Positions 43,301 to 52,600 of a DNA stretch of 64,000 nt are shown here, piece after piece. Source of the stretch: Cyanophora paradoxa (taxonomy: Eukaryota > Glaucocystophyceae > Cyanophorales > Cyanophoraceae); contig QPMI01000186.1 in the NCBI GenBank assembly GCA_004431415.1, forward strand, positions 120,736-184,735, written 5' to 3'. A model generated the notes under the pieces. It was not told the DNA's origin, did no database searches, and worked only from the letters and a program-made list of their open reading frames with translations. The position numbers and the translations under genes were made by a program. The stretch's first letter is position 1. Every line of letters starts with the position of its first letter.

Positions 43301-43400
43301 CCGGCCCGGGCAGGCGGAGGCGGAGGCGGAGGCGGCCTTTGAGGACGCGCCGGAGGACGAGGAGGCGCCCTCGCCCCGCGCCCGCCCCGCCGGCCTCTAG
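40390..43400 (+). CDS. Secreted-type single-pass membrane protein with PSI-like cysteine module
   Basis: The ATG at 40390 gives a signal peptide, with ALRLALALVLLALALGAGAP as its hydrophobic part. After FCPSFTGT an intron ending gcgcgcag leads to SCRACVFAQS, RLCKWCPGDSSCRGF, so the spacing is C..(8)..C-x2-C..(n)..C-x2-C-x5-C, much like a PSI (plexin-semaphorin-integrin) module. Further exons give CPTRETAVTDT, CSSDPNEIIFVEPRCDF, YDMTWSAGNKGQVQW, GVSFAGGWVTEAGVPPEA, ENSGSLVKIGRSPFFEV, GGCPANTVPSYCKC, NFVLPLGNNVGMEFK and ENGRVKMDVYLG. A Gly/Thr/Pro-rich stalk precedes one membrane helix, AVVGSLAGVALVAGAAFFAY, followed by basic KRRAG. A cytosolic tail with FLASLKERLRRARGG and an acidic end (AAFEDAPEDEEAPSP) closes the protein. 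It is probably a cell-surface receptor or adhesion protein; the ligand is unknown. Confidence 0.7.
42191..42211 (+). repeat. 21-base C run at an intron 3' end
   Basis: An uninterrupted C run directly precedes the ag of a predicted 3' splice site in the PSI-like gene, serving as an extreme polypyrimidine tract. Confidence 0.85.
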
Positions 43401-43906
43401 CACCGACCTCGGGCTCGAGGCCGCCGGGCCAGCCCCTTCGAATCCGCGCCCGCGTCCGGGGGCCCTGCCCCGGCCGGCGTCAACGCTAAACTTCAAGCAC
43501 AATTTTCGCTGAATTTCCTTTATCAGTAGTGGAGTTAGATTTAGAATAGAGCGTGTGACTATGAGAGAACCGCTGAACCGTTGCATTTGATGCTAGCGCC
43601 ACGGGCTTCATGGAGTCAGCGCTATCTGCAGCTGCATGCGCAGAGCACGTAAACGTATACTTGCCGGCATTGACGTCGACAGCACTCTAGATCTGCGCGT
43701 CAAATTCGAATTTGCGCATGAAGGTCGGAGGAAGGGGCTAGAGAGATCAAGCAGGGAGGGGGAACGAAGGCAGCGGGAGTACAGGGTTTACAGAGAAGGC
43801 TTTTAAGCGCCGACCTCGTCACGGATACACCCAGCGCACGCAGCGGTATAACGCACACGCAGCTCTTCTTTGCCGATCCAGCAGCACCAAAGCGCCGCCG
43901 CGCACC
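43401..43906. other. Tandem intergenic region before cystathionine beta-synthase
   Basis: This 506-bp gap holds the 3' end of one gene and the promoter of the next. It is AT-richer from about 43500 to 43720 and contains no coding signal. Confidence 0.5.
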
Positions 43907-46900
43907 ATGGACTCGCCTCCGTCGGAGCGCGGGCACGCTCCTGGCCGCACCGGCGTTCTCCAGGTGAGCGGCCGCATTGGCTTTCTGGCGCGGGAGAGTT
44001 CGTCACAGCATATGCATGCGCACGTACACATACGCAAGTCGAATCTCGCCTGGTCTTCCGCTCCCAGAGCTCCCAGAGAGAAAGACACTGGCTCCGCTAA
44101 ATAGATCCTTGATCATTCCGCTGCCTCCTCCGATCGCGCGATTTGACCGCCGCATAGCCGAGATCAAATTGCGTGACTGCGGTCGATCCGGTCGTGTTTT
44201 GTGGAGCGCTAGTACCACATGCCACCCACAGCCCGGCCCAATTAGAATAGGACTTTCCCGTCCGATTTCTTCAGTATGTTAGCTTCCGTGCGCGCGTGCT
44301 AAGCTTCCTCTCCGCCTGCAGTACGTCGGCAACACGCCCATCGTGGAACTGCTCACCTTCGACATCGGCGTCTGCAGGCTCTTCGTCAAGCTTGAGAGTC
44401 AAAACCCGGGCGGCAGGTCCGCTGTCAAAGTTCTCTGCACGCCTGCAGCTGCGTTCTTGCGGTTGACGGACGCCTCTCTAACGTTAACGCAGCATCAAGG
44501 ACAGAATCGCTCTATTTGTGAATTCTTGCCCCATTCTTCCTGTGGTTCGTCGTTGACCGGAGGGCCAGATGATCGAGAGCGCGGAACGGGAGGGAAAACT
44601 ACAACCGGGCGGGACGATCATCGAGGCTACGGCAGGCAACACTGGCCTCGGCCTCGCGCTCGTCTGCTCTCGCAAGGGCTACAAACTCATCCTCGTCGTG
44701 CCAGGTGAGGCCGGCGCGGGTAGCCTGGGCCTGGGCCTGGGCCTGGGCCCGCGACCCCCGCCCCCAGCCGACGGCATGGGCCGCAGACAAGATGGCCCGC
44801 GAGAAGATCGCGCACCTGAAAGCCCTCGGGGCCGACGTGCGCATCACGCGGAGGTCCGCCGTGCCCCCCCTCCAGATCCAGGCCCGCTGAGCCGAAGGGC
44901 GCACCCCAGCGACGTGGGCAAGGGCCACCCGGAGTACTACCAGGACCTCGCCGGCCGCATCGCCGCCGAGACGGGCGGGTACTACGGTGCCCCCGCCCGG
45001 CTCCCCGCCCCCTCCCTCCCTGACCGGCACCCCGGGAAACAGTGAACCAGTTCGAGAACCCCAACAATGCGCTGGCGCACGGTACACCCGCGTCGCTCGG
45101 GCGGAGAGCGGAGCGCCTGTGCCGCTCCTGACTCGGCGGCGGCCGCGCAGAGTGCACGACGGCGCCGGAGATCTACTCCCAGATGGGCGGCCGCGTCGAC
45201 GCCATCGTCTGCGGCGTGGGTGCCCGCCCCGCGCCCCGGGCCCGGGCGGGCGCGCGGGCGGGCGGGGCTCACGGGGGCGCAGGCTCCGGGGGCACGCTCA
45301 CGGGGCTGGGCCGCTTCTTCAGGCGGGTGAGCCCCTCCACGGAGATGGTCCTCGCCGACCCCAAGGCCCGCCCCCCGCCCCGCCCCCCGCCCGGCCCCCG
45401 CCGCCCCTGAGGCCCCTGCCAGGGCTCCATCCTCGCCCCGCTCATCAACGAGGGCCGCACCGTCGAGCCCGGCTCCTGGGCCGTCGAGGCGCGCCCCGTG
45501 CCGCCCGCGCCGGTCTCCCCGCTCAGCATCGATGTTGACTTGGGCGCGCGCAGGGCATCGGGGAGGACTTCGTGCCGAGCATCTGCGACCTGGCGCTCGC
45601 CTCGCGCGCCTACGCCATCCCGGACTCCGGCGCGCCCGCCCCCCTCCTTCCTCCCCCCGTCGTCACCCGGGCGGGCGCGCAGAGAGCTTTGAGACGGCGC
45701 GGGCGCTGCTGGCGCGGGAGGGCATCCTCGCCGGCTCCTCCTCCGGAACCCTCGTCTCCGGTGCCCGCCCCCCGTGCCCCCCGCCCCTCCCCCGCCCGTC
45801 CTCCGTCCGACCGTCCGGCAGCGGCGCTGCGGTACTGCCGGGAGCAGACGGCCCCGAAGCGCGTTCTCACCTTCATCTGCGACTCGTGCGCTCTGCGCCG
45901 CCCCGCCTCCCCCTGCGCCCCGCCCCCCGCCGACCTGACGCGCCGGCAGGGGCAACAAGTACCTCTCGAAGGCGCGGGGGCCCTGCTCAGGCCGCCCCCG
46001 CCCCCTCCTGCCCCCCCTCGAGCGCCCCCTCAGATGTACAACGAGTTCTGGCTGCTGGAGTGGGGCTTCGTGTCGCGCCCGACCTCGGGGGTCGTGGGGG
46101 ACGTCGTCACCCGCCGCCACGACCGCGGCGCCTCCATCTACGTCGGTCCGCCCCGCCCCTCCGTCTTCCCAGCTCCCTCCGCCTTCGTTCCCACGCGCCG
46201 CCGCCCCGCCCCGCCCCGCCCCGCCCCGCCAGGCCCCAAGGACACGCTCTTCACGGCCTACGCCCGCATGCGCGCCGCCGACGTCTCCCAGCTCCCGGTA
46301 CGCCTCAAGGCCTTCCCCTGAGCCCTCCTCTCACGCTCCTCCGTCTCTCACACGGTCCGCAGGTCCTCGAGGGGAAGCGCATCATGGGTACGCACATAAC
46401 ACGCTTCCGCTCCCCGCCCCGCGCGCCGGGGGCGAGCCGGGGCATGCGCAGGCCTGCTGGACGAGAGCGACATCCTGAAGGCGGTGGTGCGGGGCGTGCC
46501 CCCCGGCTCCACCCTCACCGACCCCTTCAAGCAGCAGGTTAGCGCCGTCGAGCGCGCGCGCTCCGCCTGCGGCGCCTCTCACCGGCGCGGGCAGGTGGGG
46601 GAGGCGATGGCGTCGGAGCTGGCGACGCTGGACGCGGGGGAGCCCATCGAGGCCGCCCTGCCCCTCTTCGACCAGGCCCGCCCACCCCCCCCTCCCCCCC
46701 CCCCCCCCCCCCTCCCCCGCCTCGCCCGGCGTCGCGGGTGGTTTGGCTCAGGCGGGGGGCAGGACCGGGTGGCGATCGTGACGGAGGGGAGGGAGCGCGC
46801 CTTCGTCGGCATCGCCACCCGCGTCGACCTCATCAAGCACGCCCCGCCCCGCGCCCCCCGCGGCCGCGCAGCTCACGCGCATGCGCGTGCGCAGCTACCT

Positions 46901-46997
46901 GCGGCTCGGGCACACCGTCAACGCGAAGCTGCCGGCGCTGGGCCCGCCGGCGGACGGCCTCGCCGCCCTCGACCTCAACGGCGGCGGCCTCGCCTGA
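43907..46997 (+). CDS. CBS: Cystathionine beta-synthase with C-terminal CBS pair
   Basis: This PLP enzyme condenses serine with homocysteine to cystathionine (transsulfuration). The ATG at 43907 gives [19 protein letters not shown], spliced to [10 protein letters not shown]. The PLP lysine lies in SIKDRIALF, formed across an intron. Next come [15 protein letters not shown] (the PLP phosphate/substrate loop), [101 protein letters not shown] (the end of the catalytic core, as in CBS rather than cysteine synthase) and GFVSRPTSG. The tail forms two CBS domains: [35 protein letters not shown], then [14 protein letters not shown], ending LDLNGGGLA. No heme-binding N-terminal CxxH segment is present. 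At least two introns have GC donors (45366, 46676), and one has long C runs near 46686-46712. Confidence 0.94.
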
Positions 46998-47313
46998 GGC
47001 GAGAGTCCAAAACTTTCACTCGGCCGCGGGTAACTGTTGTACCATAGTGTCTTGCCGCCCCTTTCCTTTCGGCAGCCGCCCGTGCCGTGTGCTCCACTCG
47101 CGGCCGCTCCCTTGATTTTCCTGTTGGAGCCGCTAGCTGAGCTGCAGCTCCGCGCTGCTTTCCTGTGTACAGTTGTAGACTCGCGAGCAATCGCATGTGC
47201 ATGTTCCCTCTTTTTCCCTGGCCCGACCACCCCGGGTCTTTGTACAGTGCTGTAAACGATGTTGTAAACCACGGCGCAGATAGCTCGTCGGCTGCTGTGC
47301 CGATCGCGGGAAG
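46998..47313. other. Convergent 3' gap, CBS / short-motif gene
   Basis: No gene is seen. The lower-GC stretch 47150-47260 probably includes the CBS 3' untranslated region. Confidence 0.5.
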
Positions 47314-49345
47314 CTACGTGCGGGCGGTGAGGGCGCCGGAGGGGTGCGCCGCGGCGGCGGCGGTGCGGAGGACGGACTCCGCGAGGGCCTCGTGGGCCGC
47401 CGCGGAGCCGTAGCGGCGGCCCGGGAGGGGCCCCCCGCCGGCCGTCAGCAGGGGGACGTGCACGCGGGGCGCCCCCACGATGGACGGCTCCGGGAACTCC
47501 GGCCCCGACGTCGCCCGCGGCAGGGACGAGACGGGGTACCCGCCCCGCGTCCAGTGCTGCCCGCCCCGCTCGGCCCCCTCTCGAAGCGAGGGTGCGGGCG
47601 GGGGCGCACCTTGCGGTCCGCCGAGGGGTCCTGGTAGGGGTCCAGCAGGGGCCTCCGCGGCGTGAACTGCCCCCGAGAGATGAGGCGGCGAAAGGAGTGG
47701 GAGGAGGGGGCACGCACGAGACCGCTCTCCTTGGGGGCGGTGGAGGCGAAGGGGGCCGAGGGCCGCTCCGGTTCCCGCACCTTCATCTCCTGCAGCGCCC
47801 CCGCCCCCGCCGCCCCGGCGTGAGGCGCCCCCGCGCGCGCGCGGCGCGGGAGGGGCCGCCCCGCGCACCGGAGCGAAGTAGTCGGGGGCGACCGGCAGGC
47901 GCTCCGGGGGCGGCACCCTCGTCTTGTCTGGGGCCGGCGCGGGTCAGCGTGGCGGCGCGCCTCGGCGGGCAAGAAGGGGAGGGCACATCGGCGGCGGCGG
48001 CGGAAGCCCGGGAGCGGGTGGGCGGGGAGGACGCCGACGGGCATGATGCCCATCTGTGCGTACTCGGCCGGCCACGGCTCCCCGGGCTCGCGCGGCTCGG
48101 GGGCCTGCCCCGGCACCAGCGCCGGCCGCAGCCGGTCCAGCAGGTGGGGCGGCAGCTGCACCGCCCCGAACGTCCGCTTCACCGCCTGCTCGAAGTCCCC
48201 CTCCAGCGAGCCCGCCCCGCCGGCCCCCGCCCCGCCGGCCCCGCCCGCGACGGCCCCGCGCTCCTCGCCCGCGCCCGCTCCGCCCTCGGCCCCGCCCGCT
48301 CCTCCGCCGCCGCCGCGCGCTCGGCGGCGGCCGCCCGCAGGGCCTCTAGGCGCGCCTCGCGCTCGGTCCGCTTGGCCTCGGCCGCCCGCACCTTCGCCTG
48401 CACCGCCGCCTTTGCCTTTCCCTGCGCGCCCCGTTCGGGCCCGGCCGCAGGGCCCCGAGGGGCGGCGGGGGCGGGGGCGGCGCGCCAGCCGCCTGGAGGT
48501 GTCGGGGTCGTGGGTCTGGCCCTGCCACCACTTCGGCGACTTGCTGCGGAACTCGGGCGCCGAGTGCTTCGTCCCTGCGCGGCGCTCGGCGGGGCGGGGC
48601 GGGGCGGGACGGGCGGGCGGGCTGCGGCCCCCGGGCGCACTCCGCGTGCGGGCGGCCATCGTGTGCTGCTCGTCCGCGGCCGGGTAGGACCCCGCGACGG
48701 GTCCCTCGGGGTCGGGGGGGACGCCTGCGCCGCGGTGGCGCGTCAGCGCCGGTCGGCGTCAGGGAGGCGGGGTGCCCGCCTAGGATGGTGCGCTCCGGGA
48801 ACTCGGGGCCCCAGCTGCGGCGCGGCGAGGCCCCGAAGGAGTGCCCCCTCTTGCCCCAGTTCTGCGGCGCCGGCGTCAGCTCCGGAGGGCCCCGTGGGCG
48901 CTGCGGGGCGCGGGCGGCGGGGCGCGCCTCGCCCAGGGGCGAGAAGGTCTCTGGCCAGTCCTGGATGAACCCGGGGCTCTCGACGGAGCCGATGCGCGCC
49001 GCCCGCGAGCGGAAGACGTGCTCCGAGAGGCCCGCGCTCTGGCCTGGGATCGGCTTCGGGTTCAGGACCAGGTCGTCGTTGTAGGGCACGCGCTGCGCAA
49101 GCTTGAGGCACTAAAGCGCGCGCGGGGGCAGCTTCGGGGCGCTCACGGCGTCCTTGAAACGAGGTCTCTGGTCCGAGAACGTGCTGCTGGGCTTCGCTGG
49201 CGGCTTGCGAGGCGAGCTCCGACTGCAGGCAGGGCAGGCAGGTTCAGCAGGAGCGGGGCAGCGCAGCTAATCACGTCGTATAGTGGACGCACGCAGCGCT
49301 CCTGCCGATTGGATAGTGGTCGACATAGATCACCTCCTGCGGCAT
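47314..49345 (-). CDS. Unknown protein built of short Arg/Pro/Phe motifs, repeated GPEFPE element
   Basis: I do not recognise the family. The ATG at 49345 opens MPQEVIYVDHYPIGRSA, spliced by a GT-AG intron to RSSPRKPPAKPSSTFSDQRP and RFKDA, then RVPYNDDLVLNPKPIPGQSA, GLSEHVFRSRAARIGSVESP and GFIQDWPETFSPLGEA. A motif pair occurs twice: NWGKRGHSFG with WGPEFPERTILGGHPASLTP, and HWTRGGYPVS with SGPEFPEPSIVGAPRVHVPL. Other short motifs are HSAPEFRSKSPKWWQGQTHD, REPERPSAPFASTAPKES and SFRRLISRGQFTPRRPLLD. A basic Ala/Arg/Glu-rich helix (48200-48470) separates the two halves. Strings of short basic motifs with Phe and Pro are common in microtubule-associated and axonemal inner proteins, so a ciliary role is possible but unproven. 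Confidence 0.62.
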
Positions 49346-49633
49346 GCTGGCCGCCGTGCGGCCGCCCTCTCAACTCCTTCGCAGCCCCAACTCTAGTTGC
49401 ACTTAGCTATAAGGTACTGGTGGCCTCGATCGATGTCGACGTCCGGAAACGACGTCTTCGGGGGTATGGCAAACGCCGTATGGTTCCCTGGCGGAGTCGA
49501 ACCCTCGCATGCACATGCGTGATTGAGCAACTCGCCGTTCGTACGCGTCATCTTCTAAGAAATCAACAATACAAAGCGACACGAAAGGATCATCGGATCG
49601 TCTGGTGCGCCACGAATAAGGCTGGAACTACAG
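49346..49633. other. Gap between short-motif gene and SWI/SNF ATPase
   Basis: This region contains the promoter of the short-motif gene and the 3' untranslated region of the ATPase gene. A ggatcatcggatcg element lies at 49587-49600, 34 bp past the ATPase stop. It is a half copy of the palindrome at 20120 and 28213. Confidence 0.6.
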
Positions 49634-52600
49634 CTACCTCCGCCCGCCGCTCGAGCGCCGCTCGCCTCCGCGCCCCTGCTGCACATGCGAGCCGCCGCGG
49701 CCCTGCAAGTGACCTCCGCCGCGGCCCTGCATGTGGCCTCCGCCGCGGCCCTGGATGTGGCCGCCGCCACGGCCCTGCTGCGGGCCGCCCCCGCCCCTCC
49801 GCTCCTGCCCCCGCTGGCTCCTGCGCGGCGCGGTCGGTCCCCGGGCGGGTCGCTGCCGGGGCAGGGGGCGGGGCGCACCGCGTGGGGATGGCGCTGCGGG
49901 AGAGGGCGGAGGGGGAGACGGGGGACGGGGGCCGGTGCAGGCCCTCGACGGGGCTCAGCCCCGGGGACACCGGGCTCAGCCGCCCCGCGGTGGCCGCCCC
50001 GCCGGCCCCGCCGCCGCCCCCGCGGGCGAGGGCCACGAGCTCCCGCTCGGAGACCTCCTCGCGGTCGGCGGGTGCGGGCGCGGCGGGCGGCGCGGGCGCG
50101 GGGGCGCCCCGACGTGCACCGCCGCCGCCGCGGGGCCGCCGGAGACGGCCACGACGACCGCCGAGGCGGCGGCGGCGGCGGGCGGCTGGCGGCTGCCCGA
50201 GGCGGGGCCGGCGGGGCCCCCGCCTCGTCGTCCCCGCTGCTCAGGATGTCGCTCGCGTCGTCCTCGTCCTCGTCCGCCGCCGCCGCCGCCGCCGCGCCCG
50301 GCCACGCCGCCGCCGCGCCCGAGCCCCGCGCCGCCGGTACCGCCGCCGCCGCCGCCGCCGCGGCCGCCGCCTTCTTCGGGGGCCGCCCGCGGGAGCGCTT
50401 CGCAGTCGCCGAGGCCTGGCGGGGGCCTCGGCGGGGCGTCTCGCGGGGGAGGGCGGGCGGGGCGGGGCGTCGCACCGGGGAGCCGTCGGCCTCGGGGTCG
50501 GCGGCGCCCTTCTTCGGCCGGCCCCCGGCCCGCGAGCGCGACGCCGCCTTGGAGGAGGAGGAGGCCGAGCCGCGCGGCGCCTTCTCGCCCCTCTCCTCCC
50601 TGGCCCCCGCCCGTCACACCCCGCTGGCGCCGGCCGGCGGGGGCGGCGGGGAGGGGCGGGGGACCTGGCGGAGGGGGTGGCGGGGAGGCGGCCGGGGCGG
50701 CGGGGGCGACGAAGGCGCGGTGGACGGCGGGGACCTTCGCGACCTCCCGCTCGAAGGCCGCCTGCGCGCGGTCAGCGCCCCGCCCCGCCGCCCTCGCTCC
50801 GGTCCAGGCGGGCGGGCGCGCCTTCAGCTGGCGGGCGTGGTTGTGGAGGAGAGAGCCCTCCGGGGAGGCCCTGCGCGGCGGCTCGCCCCGCGGGGAGGAG
50901 GGGGGCGGGGGAGGGCCGGGGGCGTGCCGGAGGGCGCCGGAGAAGAGGGCCCGTGCCTCCCCGTCGAACTCCGCGAACGAGGCGTACCCCCGCCGCGCCA
51001 CCCGCTCTGCCCCCGCCGCGTCAGGGGCCGGGGGGGCGCGGGGCAGGCGCGCGCGCCTCGGATCTCGGCGAGGGAGCGCGGGGCCGGCTTGCTCGAGTCG
51101 CCGCGCTCGGGGACCCCCCCTTCGAGGCTCTCGGCGCAGTGCCGGTCCCGCCGGTCCTTCTCCTGCGGGGCGCGCCCTCAGGCCGGCGCGGCGGTGTGAC
51201 GGGGCCGGAGCGGGGGCGGGGGCGGGCGTACCCCGGCGAGGCTGCCGAGGACGCGCTCCATAGACCCGAAGACCGCCTCCGTCACCTGCCGGCGCCGGTC
51301 ACTTGTGCCCGGGCCCCCGCGCGCCCCGCCGGCCCGCTCGCACCGGGTCGCGCGCCACGGCGGCGAAGTCAGCAGCCGCCGCCGCGCCGGACGCGCCGCC
51401 GGCCGGCGGCTCGGGGGCCTCCTCGCCGAGGCCCTCCTCCGCGGGGCCGGCCGGGGACTCGCCGGCGCCGCCCTTGCGCGGCCGCTTGCGCCCCGCCGCG
51501 CGGCCGGCCGGCGCCCTCGGCCGCTTCTTGTCCCCGCGGCCCTTGAACTCCTGCGGGGTAGGCGGCGAGGGGAGCCCCTGCGGGGAGGGCAGGGACGAGG
51601 GGGCCGACGAGGCGGCCGGCGTCTGGGAGGCATCGGGCGAGCCGTCCCCGGCCTTGCCGACGGACTCGTCCCGCCGCCGCTTCCTGCCCTCCTCGGCGGC
51701 CCCCTCCTCCGAGCCCCGCTTGCGCCTCCCGCCGGCGGCGTCCGGCAGCGGCGGCGGCGGCGGCAGCGGCGCCGGAGACGGGAGCGGCGCCGACTCCTCT
51801 TCCTCCTCCTCCGCCGCCGCCCGGATGTCCTCGTCGGCCCCGCCGGCGTCCTCCGCCCCCGCCAGGGCGGCGGCGGCGGCGGCGGCAGCCTTCGCCTTGG
51901 AGCCGCCCGAGGGCCTCCCCCGCCTGCCCCGGGGGGTGGAGCCCGAGGAGCGGCCCCGCCCTCTCTTCGCCGTCGCCGCAGCCGCCACCGGCGTCGCCGA
52001 AGCCGCCGCCGCGGCCGCAGCTGCGGCGGCCGCCGCGGGCCCGCCGCGGGCCGTGGGGAGCTCCTCGATGCCGGGGCCGGACTCGGCGGAGAGGCGCGGC
52101 TCGGCCGAGGCGGAGCGCGCCTGCTTCAGCTGGGGCTTCGCCTGCTGCGGCGGCGGCTGCTCCGGGGTGAAGGCCCGCACGTTCGGGATCTCGATCACCT
52201 TGATGCCCCCGCGCGCCTTCTCCGCCGCCGCCGCCGGCACCACGCCGCCCCGCGACCCCGGCCCCCCCTTCTTCTTCCCCTCCTTGCCCACCGCCGTCAC
52301 CGCGGTGACGCCGCCGCCGCCGCCGGCCCCCGCCGCGACCGCGGCGAAGGAGGCCGGCGCGGCGAGCTTGGTCGAGGAGGACGAGGCGACCGAGGCCGTG
52401 GGCGACTGCGTGCCCTTCCCGCTCCCCTTAACCTTGCCCTTGGCCCCTGCGCGCGAGCGGCCCGCGCGTGAGGGGCGCGCCGGGGCGCCGGGCGGGCCGG
52501 GGCGCTCGGACCCTTCTTGGCGGGGCCGGCCTTGGAGATGCGCTCGGCGAGCGCCGCCTCCTTCGCGCGGTACTCGGCCGCCCACTCCTCCGCCCGCCGC

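Noticed and set aside
49480-49560. Minus-strand ggttcgactcc followed by ccagggaacca, possible tRNA 3' half
   Set aside because: The T stem has two mismatches and no complementary acceptor strand or cloverleaf can be drawn in the expected window.
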